64,000 bases of DNA. Source: Siphonodentalium dalli. Taxonomy: Eukaryota > Mollusca > Scaphopoda > Gadilida > Siphonodentaliidae. The notes under the pieces were generated by a model. The model did not search any database. It had not been told where the DNA came from and was given only the letters and a program-made list of their open reading frames with translations. The position numbers were made by a program, and so were the translations under genes. The stretch covers positions 157,007,152 to 157,071,151 of the forward strand of contig CP136066.1 in the NCBI GenBank assembly GCA_032622095.1, written 5' to 3'. How positions within the stretch are numbered: position 1 is the stretch's first letter; each line of letters opens with the position of its first letter. Shown piece after piece: positions 10,560 to 22,767 of this stretch.

Positions 10560-11828
10560 GTAATACCCCCGGAAACAATATTAAACATATCTAGGTCTAG
10601 GAAGAGACAGATCATCTTTAAAATATAATTTAATATTTTATCAGCATGACTGAGCTAAAAGATTCATTCTGATTATCTTTGTATAAACTGTAATACACAC
10701 AATGCTTTGATTGAGAAATCAATCCATTCTGAGACAATATGCAGGTTGCGAATTACTTGTTCCCATTCAAACGGCTAATGCCAAGCTGTAAATTGGGTGA
10801 AAACATAACTAATTTCATGGTTCGATTTTAGTCAGTGACTTGAAGTTCGCATTCAGTAGATAGTTACAATTATTTCACACTGAAAGTATACACGGATATC
10901 AAAATTAGGGTGAACAAAGAATTTTCGTTGATCAAGCGAACGGTTCAGAAGCTGATAGGTAGAAAATATCGGCTAATAATTATTTGATTGACAGCTTTGA
11001 AAAGGTCTGTTAGAGTACATATGCAGCCAAGAATACTTATATACAGCATATATTGTGAGAAAATTGCCATCTCCACCACTTCTCGATTAGCCTGATGTTC
11101 TAATTTGGCAGTGCCATCCACAAAATTGTTTGGTTTGCATGCAATTGGTTGGGCAATTTCATGGTTACAATGGATGTATAGTCATACGAGAGCTTGAGAT
11201 TTTACCTATCAAATCACTTATGTAAGTTAGCGAGGTAATTTATTTTAAAATCACATCAGGACCCTGACACTATCTTTAAAATTAGCAAGATACCTTTCCA
11301 TTGTGTAACAATAATGTATCTTTATGCTGAAATATGTTGAAATTATATTCTGGTAATATTCTTAAATTCTGAGGCAGAATAAATATTAAGGCAAACATGA
11401 ATGCTCAAGTAAAAAAATGTGTCCCTTAGAAAATAATGAAAACTGGATTGTCACTGGATGAAAAAGAGAATAGGAAAAAGCATGAAATTATGTCAACTAC
11501 TCATCACCAAAAGCTACTGATGACAATAAGTTATAGGATCTGATAGATAAGTACATGTACTAGAACATGGTGAATTTCACAGCAACCAAAATGGTGTTTC
11601 ATAATAATAAGTATGAGAAAACCACAATCTAATTGAGGCCACCTTTTTTAATTTGTTGATTTAAATTATGGATAATTTTTTTTAAATAAGGGAGGATGAA
11701 AAAATTAAATTTTAGACGTATTTGGTAATATATAAAGTTTGTAAAAGACATCAAAGAATATTAATCGGGAGCTCATCATGAATTAAAATTTTTCAATGAT
11801 CATCATGATTTTTATGGTGGGAGTATCC
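10560..11828. other. Intron 18, middle: no recognised element
   Basis: Starts with a worn piece of the AAAGATGG-type repeat (gagacagatcatctttaaa near 10,605). Phrase TTCGATTTTAGTCAGTGACT (10,822) recurs at 12,922. Otherwise featureless. Confidence 0.5.
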
Positions 11829-12202
11829 TCAAAGATGGTCTATCTCTTCCTAAACATGTTCTATATAGTTTCCAGGGTTAAAATAATAGACACGAGTCGA
11901 AGACATCTGTCCAGAAATGCTTCTATCAATTAATATTTATTTGATATCAATATTTTCTTAATATATAATGTGATAATCAATTGGAACATTTTTTCGTTAC
12001 TATTTTTAGAATTTTCCACAAACGAACTCAATCCGTAAAATGTCCCAAATTGACTGTATGTATATTATACCATAAAAATCTAAATAAGATCAATATTAAT
12101 TGATAGAAGCATTTCCAGACAGGTGTCTTTGATTCATATTTATTAATTTATACTCAGGAAACTATATTAAACTTGCTACAGAAAAGATAGACCATCTTTA
12201 AA
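11829..12202. repeat. Foldback element, AAAGATGGTCTATC ends
   Basis: CAAAGATGGTCTATCTCTTC and GATAGACCATCTTTAAA bound arms of about 120 bp (CAATTAATATTTATTTGA / TCAATATTAATTGATAGAAG) around a ~110-bp centre. Confidence 0.75.
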
Positions 12203-12337
12203 CCAACAATTAATAAGAGTGACCTAATCAGTAAACAACATATATGTGAACTTTTGATGGATTTGCCATGCAGGGCACCAGCCTAGAAGACAATGCAAAT
12301 TTATTCTGCCTGAATTGTATCACTTAATTGGTCCCCC

Positions 12338-12742
12338 AAGCCTGGGAATAGTGTGTCTGACATTTGCAGATTGAGGTCCCCAGAGGGTGATTTTAGTGAT
12401 GCTACCCTCACAGCTGGCTAGCATCACCAAATTCACCCTCTGGGGACCTCATTCTGTTTAGGCCTCATCTTCTGCGAAGTATCTAATCTCAAATTAACAT
12501 TGTTTTTAGTTACTTTTTTCCCTTCTGTTCAGTTTCTACATGCTCTAATTTGCAGAAGATACAATGCATAATTGATGTGACTAATGGGTGAACATCACCA
12601 ACTTCAACTGGGGAACTTCAATCCGAGGACTCCCATAGCAGTTAAGGCCTAAGAGGTTCCCAGAGGCTGAATTTGGTGATGCTAGCCCACCATGCAGAAT
12701 ATCGTCACTAAATTCACCATCTAGGGACCACTTTCTGCACAT
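12338..12742. mobile_element. hAT-like two-hairpin MITE (CAAGCCTG family)
   Basis: Left end aagcctgggaatagtgtgtctg; hairpin 1 with CCCCAGAGGGTGA arms; inner spacer; hairpin 2 ends ctctttctgcac-like and abuts the next MITE at 12,749. The right terminal repeat is lost. Confidence 0.75.
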
Positions 12743-12748
12743 AGAGAA

Positions 12749-12930
12749 TTAACCCTTCCATGACTGGAGCTTCCTGAAATTTTGCAAAAACCCTGTGCTG
12801 ATGCATGAGAGTATCCCATAGGGAGCCTCGCATATATAAGAGTATGCATTGGGCCAACAGTATTTACCTTAACCTTGTAAGCCAGTGCATTCTCTTATAT
12901 ATGCAAGGCTCACTAACCGTGGTTCGATTT
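12749..12930. mobile_element. piggyBac-like MITE, TCATGAC-ended family, right half lost
   Basis: Starts TTAACCCTTCCATGAC; the first hairpin and spacer are present. The second hairpin breaks off at aaggctcact. Confidence 0.7.
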
Positions 12931-13017
12931 CAGTCAGTGACTTGCAGTTCATGTTCAGTAGATAGTTACATTGGAACGCGGTTACGGGTAATTAAGTTTC
13001 ATGAAGACCACGTAGAG

Positions 13018-13285
13018 AATTAGCCCTTCCATGACTGGAGCTTCCTAAAATTTTGTGAAAACACTGTGCCAATGCGTTCTCTTATATATGTGAGTGAGTA
13101 TCCCATAGGGAGTCTCACATATATAACAGAATACATTGGCCTAACAATTTTTACCTTGACCTTGTAAGCCAGTGCATTCTCTTATATAAGCGAGGCTTCC
13201 TATTGGAGACTCGCATATATAAGAGAATGCACTGGCACAGGAAATTTAATAATGCGCCAGCGCAGTCCTGTCATGAAAGGGTTAA
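13018..13285. mobile_element. piggyBac-like MITE, TCATGAC-ended family, full length
   Basis: Left flank TTAG (degraded TTAA), right GTCATGAAAGGGTTAA. Two hairpins are separated by AACAATTTTTACCTTGACC. Confidence 0.78.
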
Positions 13286-13388
13286 AGAGATAAAGTTGTG
13301 TTTGCTAATTGTAAGGGGACTTTCACAGCCAAATAATGATTATCAAAACATAGAACACTGGTACTAATTAAACTTCAGATTTTATGAC

Positions 13389-13633
13389 TTAACCCTTTCT
13401 ATACTAAATACTCATTGACGATTAGTTATCCCTTAGGAAATGTTCAGATAATAAGTTAAAACAATGACCATAGGTCATTTGTTGAACTTATTATCTGAAC
13501 ATTTCAGTGCATTCATTAAATAGGAATGTCGTCTGCATATTTCTCCTGAACACCCCTCCAGATGAGTAATAGACAATTCCGATCTATACTTTTTAACTGA
13601 GTGGGAGAATCCATTTAGTATGGAAAGGGTTAA
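13389..13633. mobile_element. piggyBac-like MITE, CTATACTAAAT-ended family
   Basis: TTAACCCTTTCTATACTAAA to TTTAGTATGGAAAGGGTTAA. Inside is the inverted pair AAATGTTCAGATAATAAGTT / AACTTATTATCTGAACATTT. Confidence 0.82.
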
Positions 13634-13649
13634 TATTCTGCCCGATAAA

Positions 13650-14533
13650 TGTCTACTTCTTCTTAACAAACAGGGAGTTGCTTTGAAATGGAGGTGCCAC
13701 GATTATTTATTTTGATAATTGATAATCGGTCGTCAACAATCAACTATAAATTGATTTATCGCAACTAATATTAATAACATCAGTGGAAGTATAATGTAAT
13801 ATGGCATATTGGCCGGGTGCTGGTTAACTGCTGTCACTGTTTGTTTCAGGCATCGGCTGATGTAATTGTTATGTTAACAAAGTGGATCATAAACCACTGG
13901 TAATGACTAATAAGCACAATGTATTCAATACCAGCACAGTTCTCGGCGATGTCATGGTTATAATATTTACGAGCTCATTAGAACGAATGTAGCAATTTAT
14001 TTCAGTGTTATGAATAGCCAAACATACAAACAATATAAAAGTAGGAATGCATGATGGACCGCCAGCTGTTCCTAAAAAAAGGAATCTAATGTTCCGGAAA
14101 TTATAAATTTCAGCAAAACTTTCAGAGTGTGGATAACAATTACAAAGGTGGGCCCCCACCCGCAAATTTCAGGACTCAGAACAAGTTAAGTCGCCATAAG
14201 TTCAAAGCTGCAGTGCCACCAATTTGTAGAATATACAACAATATGAAGAGTAACCATGTCGCATCATCAAATGAACTGCCGGCTGTTTGCAACATATTGT
14301 CCGAATCTCTTTGATACGCGATCAAAGGTTGTTAACCCCTTGGTTGTAGATTAAACTGTGTAAAACAAACACGGTATTCAATAATACCTGGCATTTTCCG
14401 ACGTCCGAAATAACAGTTTAATTGAAGACGGATAATGTTTCATCGATTATACGATTAAAATCGTGGCACCCCTACTTTGAAGAGCCAACGTTAAACTTAT
14501 CAATAAACTATAAACTACTTGTAAGATACATAC
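13650..14533. other. Intron 18, right end: nothing firm
   Basis: Short open frames on both strands (for example 14,129-14,314) lack splice context and any recognisable motif. Confidence 0.5.
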
Positions 14534-14668
14534 CTTTCCTTTACCACGCCCCTTCTTGTTCCAGGCAGAGAGAAGCGTCTTATCGCTGTTATCCATTCGC
14601 AGTGCGAGTTCAGACTGAGATAGCCCTGCCAAATCATTCGGATTCATTCCTAACTCATCTGCTTGGAA
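14534..14668 (-). CDS. RGS22: RGS22-like exon 18: linker after RGS module 3
   Basis: The acceptor caactttcag and the donor GGAAAG|gtatgt give 45 whole codons (phase 0 at both ends). The sequence runs FQADELGMNPNDLAGLSQSE, then LALRMDNSDKTLLSAWNKKG and a basic tail RGKGK. No domain recognised. As a phase 0-0 exon it could be skipped without a frameshift. Confidence 0.86.
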
Positions 14669-14885
14669 CTGAAAGTTGATTATAAATAGTAATGAGTCAA
14701 TGAGGAAAAAATATCTTTAACAATCTCTAAACTCGGTGCATAAGGGCAGTGCGGAGAGGTGGGAGGCAGCCATGTCATGTCGGTAATATTTCACAGGGAT
14801 GTTAGCGTTGGATGTATATTAATATTTTTTATCAATAGCAAAGCCGCTTGTAACATGCACTGCTGCCCCAACTCTCGTCCCCTCA

Positions 14886-14990
14886 TAGAATCATCAGTAT
14901 AAAAGAGTACATTGGAATGGTCTATTATTCTTCTGGAGTGGTGTTCAGAACAATAAGCAGATGACAGATAATAAAAGAGCAGCAGGGCTT
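14886..14990. mobile_element. Fragment of the CTATACTAAAT-ended MITE
   Basis: Matches the interior only (tacattggaatggtctatta, gtgttcag, gacagataataaaagagcag). Confidence 0.5.
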
Positions 14991-15574
14991 AAAATATGAC
15001 GATCATCAGAATAATGATTCTTAAGTTTGATTCTCGTAAAAGCAGCTGATTCACTGTAAAAATGCTATGTTTTGATTATCACAAAATTTAATGGATTCTA
15101 ACGCCTGGAGACGAGACAAATTACATTTGTTGGTTTTATGGATCTGCCGCACCAAATTTTTTCAAAAATTGAAATAAAAATTTAATTCCGAATTGCTAAA
15201 ATATTTTTTCCCACCGCTATAAAAATCGACAAAGAAAATAGAGTAATATAAAATTATATTTTCTATCGGAAAGAAGTGGAGCGTCTCTGTTATGAACATC
15301 AATAGAACATCGCAAAACGCCAACAATAGCCCGTAATAGAAATGCGGTATGTTATAATTAAAGTCTGCGAAACGATATAAACAATATATAACGACAACTC
15401 CGTATGCTTCTGGTTAGCAACATGGCAGACACCGGCGATGTCATATATTTTCACCTAACAACTGATGGGACAGGGACTCGCTGGAGCATAATTTTTTCCC
15501 CTCCTCCTACTCCCCAATTTTTCTGCAGAAAAATCCGTAAACCAATAAATAAAAAAACACTATTAATTGGAGTC
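14991..15574. other. Intron 17, left part: nothing recognised
   Basis: AT-rich; contains only the short dispersed segment at 15,020-15,080. Confidence 0.5.
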
Positions 15575-15622
15575 AAATGTTCAGATAATTATCTGAACAT
15601 TTCCTAAGGGATAACTAATCAG
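15575..15622. mobile_element. Hairpin fragment of the CTATACTAAAT-ended MITE
   Basis: A short perfect hairpin, AAATGTTCAGATAATTATCT and its complement, followed by TCCTAAGGGATAACTA. Confidence 0.55.
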
Positions 15623-15688
15623 CCTGTAGCGGTCGCGTTGTAAATATAGAAGGCCGATGACTTCTCTGGTCGAGAGGTCTAGATCTCT

Positions 15689-15797
15689 TGGTCACGGTCG
15701 TTAGACGCTTTGTGTGATCACCGAAGTTAAGCAACGTCGAGCCCGGTTACTACCTGGATGGGTGACCGGTGGCCTGAGATTTCGGGTGTTGCCAACT
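15689..15797 (+). rRNA. 5S rRNA-like sequence (diverged gene or 5S-derived SINE head)
   Basis: The central part closely follows animal 5S rRNA: CCGAAGTTAAGCAACGTCGA, then GCCCGGTTACTACCTGGATG and GGTGACCG, covering box A, the intermediate element and box C of its internal promoter. The ends TTGG and CCAA can pair, closing the molecule. Helices II-III are shortened, giving ~107 nt instead of ~120. The upstream GGTCGAGAGGTCTAGA resembles a tRNA A box, so a chimeric SINE head is possible. No second copy seen in the window. Confidence 0.55.
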
Positions 15798-16005
15798 TTC
15801 GGTGCGACTCCCGCACTTCTCTCTCTCGTTCTGTTACAAGCCCATAATTAAAATATGGTTTGTTTCCCCTCTCCCGACAGACATATTGTTTTGCTGCCGA
15901 CTTAAAATATTATATTTGTCTTGTTTAAAATTTTTTTTTTTATTACAAGCGAGTTAGGTTAAAATAACATTTATATTTAACAAACAGTGATTTCTGAGAA
16001 CTTTG

Positions 16006-16190
16006 TTAAACCTTTCATGACAGGAGCTATGCTGGTGCAGCATTAAAGATCCTGTCTCAGCACATTTTCTTATATATGCGAGTCTCCCACAGGGAGCCTG
16101 GCATATATAAGAGAATGCACTGGCTTACAAGGTCAAGGTAAATATTGTTAGGTCAATGTATTCTCTTATATATGCCAGACTCCCTCTCGA
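16006..16190. mobile_element. piggyBac-like MITE, TCATGAC-ended family, truncated
   Basis: Begins TTAAACCTTTCATGAC; the second hairpin ends abruptly after CCAGACTCCCT. Confidence 0.72.
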
Positions 16191-16689
16191 TCACACAGAA
16201 AGCTCGAACAATAAAATTTGGCATTATTTTTTGGTATACCATTCTTCAACATTCATTGTCCTTGATTTCAATTAAAAAAAAACAAATTTAAAAACAAAAC
16301 TTCAGTGTTAGACGCGCCATCGTCTGGATGGACTTTTGGTGTTTACTTTAGTTCAGACTTGAAACTGGACACTGTACATGTATGCTCAATAAACAAACAC
16401 AAATAAAAAATTGGAATGAAAAGCCGATGTTCAACCTTAAGTTCAGTTTGTCAACCAATAGGCTAACATTAGCTGATTGCTAATGCCATTCATAGTCGAA
16501 TCACTACAAATATCGTAGCTCAGAAAAGGAAACATTTGAACGTTAACAAGAAATTCAAACCTCATATTCCACCTAAATTAGAAATATATCCATCAAGAAT
16601 TGTAATCCTAATGAGTTGTTTTCATATCTGGCAGGGGACAGTACGTGCCACAAAAATGAATACAAGGGTTCAGTAATACCTGAACAACC

Positions 16690-17143
16690 AAGTCTGAGTT
16701 TAGTGTGCCTGTCATTTGCAGAATGAGGTCCCCAGAGGGTGAATTTAGTGATGCTATCCCGCATAGCGGGCTAGCATAACCAAATTCACCCTCTGGGGAC
16801 CTCATTCTGCATGCCCTCATCTGCTATGGGAGACTCAGACTGAGAAAATGGTGAATATTGTGATGTACACCCATTGCGAACCTCGATTATGTAATGTGTT
16901 GTCTGCCAATTTGGACATATAGTTAAACTATACTAAAAAAGAAATAGAATCTATGTGAAGATGTTTCCATAGAAATTTGATAATAAAGAAACTTTCCAGA
17001 GAAGATGAGGCATAAGCAGAATGTGGTCCCCAGAGGTTGAAGTTAGTGATGCTAGCCTGCTATGCAGGATAGCATCACTAAATTTACCCTCTGGGGACCT
17101 CATCCTGCAAATGACAGGCACACTATTATAAAACTCAGGCTTG
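16690..17143. mobile_element. hAT-like two-hairpin MITE, full length
   Basis: Left AAGTCTGAGTTTAGTGTGCC, right GGCACACTATTATAAAACTC then aggctt. Two hairpins (GAGGTCCCCAGAGGGTGAAT arms) flank a ~190-bp spacer with CTCGATTATG. Confidence 0.82.
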
Positions 17144-17621
17144 TAAACAACCCGGGTGAAAAATCAAAGCAATGGAGTTATGAAGCGAAATACATACTCA
17201 AAGGGAATGCGACTATTAAATCAAATCTGACCAAGTGATAGTTGCTAACATCAGCCTGTATGTCCTTTCATTCTTTGTGAGAAAATATATGACTGGAACA
17301 GTTCATGGGATGCTTTGTCACATCAAAAAAACTTTTATATTCCCAAAACTATTATAATATTGGTTTATTGTTTTATGATAAACCTCTGGAGGGATCAAAA
17401 TAATTACAATTTAGATGTTGCCAGGATAGATTCATTGTGCTCAAACAAAGATAGCATTGAATTTACATGCACTTCAAAATCAGGCCAATCTGCGGACAAT
17501 TAATTCAATGTTAGCCACACTTACATGCGGAACCTAATTGATCCAACCTCGGAGATCTATTAAAGAACTAAACATTACCCGCACCCCCAACACGGGGATA
17601 TCCGCAAATTCAATCAGGATA

Positions 17622-18327
17622 AATTTTATACGCCCTTTTGAAAAAAGGTTGTATTATGTAATGAGTCTGTCTGTCCATCTGTCCATCAGTCTCTCCATCT
17701 GTTAACATTTTTGGTTTCCGATCAATAACTCCAGTTTGGATTATTTGATCTGAACCAAAGTTGGTATGTGTATTTCCCATCTAAAAATATAGGCCAAGTT
17801 CGAATATGGGTTTCCGTCCAATTATTTTTACATGAGTTAGGGCCCTTTTTCGACCGTCTGTTAACATTTTTGGTTTCAGATCGATAACTACAGTTTGAAT
17901 TATTTGATCTGAACCAAAGTTAGTAGGTGTATTTCCCAGCTAAAACTGCAGGCCAAGTTCGAATATGGGCTCCATCCAATTATTTTTACATGAGTTACGG
18001 CCCTTTTTCAACGTAGAATTTGACCCATTTCATAACATTTTGGTTTCTGACTGATAACTCCAGTTTGGATTATTTTATCTGAACCAAAGCTGGTATGTGT
18101 ATTTCCCAGCTAAAACTACAGGCCAAGTTCGAATACAGGTTCTGTCCAATTATTTTCACATGAGTTATGGCCATTATTCTACTTAGTATTTGACCACATT
18201 TTGGCATTGAAATTAGGGTATATCAGATATTCTTTGTAAGCTCAAATTATTATTTTATTTTGCGGTAGTACAATTCAAAATGGCTAAAGGGCGTATTTTG
18301 TCATGAACTAGCAATGCTCTTGTTTTT
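17622..18327. repeat. Tandem-unit element, opposite orientation, ATACGCCC ends
   Basis: Shares its units with 6,977-7,632 in reverse (TCTGAACCAAAGTTGGTATG, three times at ~160-bp spacing) but has different ends, ATACGCCCTTTTG and AAAGGGCGTATTTTG. The same core is therefore carried by two terminus types. Confidence 0.7.
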
Positions 18328-18881
18328 ACATCTGTGATCTTTATAGGGAATCAACCAATCAATAATGCCTCACATACCCAGTGTATAAAATGCAAACCCT
18401 ATCTACAACCAACTCGTACATCAAAGAAGGTACTGACGAAGATTTATTAAAATTGAAAGCGCTAGACCAGCTTCAGACTTTCTCCGAGATATTTCCCTGG
18501 AGTTTATACTTGATTACTTGCCTAACCCGTACTCTCTCTTATCTCTTGGATCTGGCCACACATGTGTCTCTCACAACACCACAACCAGTGGAAATTATCC
18601 ACTCTGAACTAACCCCATTTACTGGGGAGAAACAGGAAGGGCTTTTTAATAGCCGATTCTAATTCTCTTCATTGATTCATTGCGCTTTGATATCAGAGGT
18701 GGAAAAGCCTGTAATTTGTAACTGTGGGATAGGATAATAAAGAGCATATATTTAGGACAAATAAATAAAAATAAGTGTTCTCAGGCACCTCATCACCACC
18801 ACCAGAGAGCCTCATAAAAAAATACTTATTGGATAAATTTTTGAAAAGTTCAAAACATAATCAGGAATGCACAATTAGAAA
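18328..18881. other. Intron 17: open stretch without clear gene identity
   Basis: 18,381-18,662 is open on the plus strand for 93 codons and, in an overlapping frame, reads SDFLRDISLEFILDYLPNPY. Neither frame has convincing splice sites or a family I can name; it may be a transposon remnant. Confidence 0.4.
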
Positions 18882-19315
18882 TTAAAGATGCATAATCCGA
18901 ATTAACGATCCCAAATTACTATTTCTTTGGCTTCGGGAGTAAAAAATATTTGATTCGAGTCGAGGAACCCACCCATCGAAGTTCAGAGTGATCATATATC
19001 GATTTTTTAAATTTTTTATTTTTCAAAATGTATACTTATTTGTGGCCCAGAAAAAGTCGTCAAACCGACGGTCTCGGACAAAATTGCGGATGAAGTAGTA
19101 TAACTCTTAAAACTTGTGGTAATACAGCCAAATTTAGTTGAACAACATGTTGATAAATAACACGTTTTGGGAAATTTTATACCATAGTTGACAGCAGTTA
19201 GCATTATTTTGTTGTAATTAATTGATTCTGATAACTAAAGTGTATTTTTAAGAAATGTTATTGTTCTTATAACTTGATGATATGGGGACCGTCAGATCGG
19301 ATTGAGTCCCCTTTA
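18882..19315. repeat. 0.45-kb repeat, copy 2
   Basis: ATTAAAGATGCATAATCCGA to GATTGAGTCCCCTTTAAG; same orientation as 3,349. Confidence 0.72.
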
Positions 19316-19470
19316 AGATAAGCTTCTGTTTCTATATTCCCCTCTAATCTTTATACTAGTATTATGAAATAAAAATATTCAGCAAGTTTACAACAAATGA
19401 AGTCTTTGTATTGCATTTGTACACAAAGAGCTTGGTGGATCAACGGATAGTGTTTGACTTGTAGTCACTG

Positions 19471-19727
19471 TTAACCCTTTCATGAAGGGAGCATGCTGGT
19501 GCAGCATTGAATATCCTGTGCCAGTACATTCTCTTTATTATGCAAGTCTCCCATAGGGAGCCTCGCATACAAAATAGAATGCACTGTCTTACAATGTGAA
19601 GGTCAATATTGTTAGGCCAATGCATTCTCTTATATAGGGAGCCTTGCATATATAAGAGAATGCACTGGTTTACAATGTAAATGTAAATATTGTTTTCGCA
19701 ATACTTCAGAAAAACTGGAAGGGTTAA
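19471..19727. mobile_element. piggyBac-like MITE, TCATGAC-ended family
   Basis: TTAA on both sides. Hairpin 2 has lost part of one stem (TATATAGGGAGCC). Confidence 0.78.
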
Positions 19728-19787
19728 CACAGTGGCATAAATTCGAAGCTCGCTGAGTTTCATAATAGTGCAGGCTGGGTTTCGAGT

Positions 19788-19839
19788 TAGAGTAATGCCC
19801 TAAATAATCGACTCCTTAACCACAGCAGAATTATGGGTA
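19788..19839. mobile_element. Left part of a palindromic pogo-like MITE split by another transposon
   Basis: Runs from agtaatgccc to atgggta, then breaks at the inserted element 19,840-21,177. The remainder resumes at 21,178. Confidence 0.88.
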
Positions 19840-21177
19840 CTGTAAATTTCGGTGTATAAGTCGCATCTTTTTTACCTGAATATATAGCCCAGAATATTGG
19901 TGCGCCTTATACAACAGTAACTCAAAATGGGGGTGAAATCTTGACTCATTTTCAGGAGAGTTTGAGCCACGACCGGTAAGTACACAAGTGTCGGGAAGAC
20001 AAGGAGATATTCACAGCAAATATCGGCGGAGATTCAGCCACAAAACTCTCCATAAAGAAGGATAATATTCATTGAATTAAAATATTGAACACAGTTATCT
20101 TACTCTTCACTATTATGAACTTTTATTCCCAAAATCCCGGAAAGAAAGTGTGATATAACCGGATATGTGTGAAACCGAAAGTACAAATTCTGAATAAACA
20201 ACAAAATGGACTCGCCTTACGGTTTCACCTCTAAAAGAAATGGACTCATTATTACACCATTTATTATACAAATAAACACCCCATCTTCACTGTTATTATA
20301 TTTATGATATTATATGCATTAGTATCTGAGAATTCAACGGCAAACAGCAGCAAATTCATAAACAGTTGGCGTCCTTGACCTGACTGTGTAACAATTCTGG
20401 ACACGTGCACAATTGACCCACATTCAATGACTGCGGTGTGATCGCTTTTATGTCTCCAGTGTTGCGACATAGTAAACTGTTTACAAGCTGCACGTGGCTA
20501 CAAACTTCTACCAGATTACGTCACATCGGAATGTTTATTTAAAGCCCGGGAATGAGCATAATAAAAACCTTGACTCCAAATATTTTAATGAGGCTTCAGT
20601 GCGAAGCCGCGAACTCCTGTTGATATTACATAAACATTATTTTATGCTGTACGCTTCGGGTGCAAACATTTAATCCCCACATTGAGTATATTTAACACTT
20701 AATACTGAGGAGTGCATTGCATCACTATTAGCCCAAAGCGTTTGCATTCATGATCCGCGACAATTAGGCGACAACTAAATTAACGATGCCAGCATTATCC
20801 TAAAACAACAGTAAGCCGAGTCTCAATTTTATATTCCTATAAATGATAGGATATTTTGTGTCTTTCCTCATACCGTAAATCTCTATATATATTCACATAC
20901 TTCGATCATTACGAAACCAGATTTTAGTTGGAAGTTTGCAGAACTTAACGGTAACCGTGCTGCCGAAAGAAAGCATTCTAACGTAAATAACTTTCTTCAT
21001 TTCTTCTCCCCCCAAATGTGATGTGTGAATACTTGCTCTCAATACTTACATGTACCACGGCAGTTTTTTGAAATTCCAGCATCTAAAAATGGGTGCGTCT
21101 TATACAAAGGTATTTCACAAAAGGCAGGATTTGGGTTTGAAAAATGGGGGGTGCGTCTTATACACCGAAATTTACGG
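19840..21177. mobile_element. Non-autonomous Tc1/mariner-like transposon (1,338 bp) nested in a MITE
   Basis: Its ends are CTGTAAATTTCGGTGTATAA and its complement TTATACACCGAAATTTACGG, with TA on both sides. Those TA copies rebuild the host MITE sequence GGGTAACTTTT when the element is removed. No open frame resembles a transposase. Related internal sequence (gaaaccgaaagtac and nearby) recurs at 38,840-39,490. Confidence 0.85.
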
Positions 21178-21275
21178 TAACTTTTCAGGATTTAGTCGGA
21201 TTTCCGACTAAATCCTGAAAAGTTACCCATAATTCTGCTGTGATTCGGGAGTCGATTATTTAGGGCATTAATGTA
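21178..21275. mobile_element. Right part of the split palindromic MITE
   Basis: Continues from taacttttcagg through a shortened centre (gtcggatttccgac) to the right terminus. The loop region was lost, leaving the arms directly joined. Confidence 0.85.
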
Positions 21276-21662
21276 GTGGAGTGTGACAAAATCCCGCCCC
21301 TAGTTGTGACACATGAGCAAGGCCACTCGTACCATGACAGCTTCGCACCACTCACATCGAAAGACCTTAATTGCTATGTGATATCCGATTTGGCAACTTC
21401 TGAGAGATATTTACCAAAAATATTCATTTGGCAAAAATTTATTTGAGACCTGCTGGTAAGGGTCACCCTGATAATTTATTTCTCTCTCTTCAGCTAACAA
21501 AACACCTAATCAAATAATTAATTGACCATTCCAATGCATAAATGTTCAACTGAATGGGAAAATCCATTGACGTATGAAATGGTTATATAGCATGCCTTTC
21601 ATTGTCTTCTGGTTCAGTCATCCTGTTTTTTCTAATCAATCATCATGGCTGCACATACCTAC

Positions 21663-21822
21663 CTTTATATATTCTTTGAAAGCTTCTTCCATCTTTAAAT
21701 GCAGATATTTCTGTATATCTGATAATGTTGGTGATTTCGGCCGCTCTTTTTCAGACGCCAGCTTACTGCTGATTTTGTCCGACATAATGACATGTTTCCG
21801 TGATTGGGCATCTAGATATGTT
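21663..21822 (-). CDS. RGS22: RGS22-like exon 17: later helices of RGS module 3
   Basis: The acceptor catttgcag and the donor ATAAAG|gtaggt frame 53 codons after one base. The reading TYLDAQSRKHVIMSDKISSK, PTLSDIQKYLHLKMEEAFKE, YIK fits the RGS pattern of a Y....A.....V helix, a long loop, then an M...F..Y. terminal helix. It ends at phase 0. Confidence 0.88.
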
Positions 21823-22553
21823 CTGCAAATGTAACACAATGCAATGTTGGTACATTCTATGTAAAGCTCACACATATATTTATCAAATGGATGTACCCTT
21901 GTGACATTGACACTCCCTACACATTGTACACAGCGAGAGTGGCATATATGGGGTCTGTGCAAAATGTTGTAAGAGTCAACAAGGAATCATTTTACGTGAT
22001 CAAGAACTACAGGCGGTATGTGAACACTACTAGGATATTATACCATGCTCCAAAATTTATCCGTGAATGACTTTTCATTCTCACAGAAAAACTACTTTTG
22101 TAATTTAAGGCACATTAGTCCACATTCTGTTCGAAAACGTGGGAATCCCCATAGGCGTGACAGCAAACATTATAAACAAAACGATCCCACAAGACATGTT
22201 TTACCAATCAGAGGTTGAATGCATTATGTGAGCTTGCGAACTCAACACATAAACAATGATTCCACGCGCTTACTATTCATATCATCTCAACAACCCACAT
22301 TTTGTAATTAAAATACTAACCACTGATTGTGGAATATCATATGATATGGATGTATATTTGGCTATACATAAATAGACCGTGTTGCTGTTAACTGAGGATT
22401 CGGAAAGACGTTTATGCAATTGACTAAAATATTAATTGTAAACATTTTTACAGGGGGGGCGACTCAATGCCATTGAACATAAGTGAGAGTATATGGGGTT
22501 GAAACTTAACTAGGATATACCAATATGGTAAGCAGGATTGGTATTGCTGTGTG

Positions 22554-22698
22554 TACAGTAATGCCATAAATAATCGATTCCTGAACCACAGCAGAATTAT
22601 GGGTAATATTTCAGGACTTAAGTCAGAAATATGGCTTGTTGCCATATTTCCATAATTCTGCTGCAGTTAAGGAGTCAATTATTAAGGGCATTACTGTA
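22554..22698. mobile_element. Palindromic pogo-like MITE, 145-bp centre-deleted copy
   Basis: Both termini intact, TA flanked. The inner arms and centre are deleted up to the CTTGTTGCCATA region. Confidence 0.87.
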
Positions 22699-22767
22699 TG
22701 TTGTCATCGTGGGAGTATCAACTGTGCACCTTGATCTGGGTTTGATTGCTCGTCAGGGTCATGCTTT

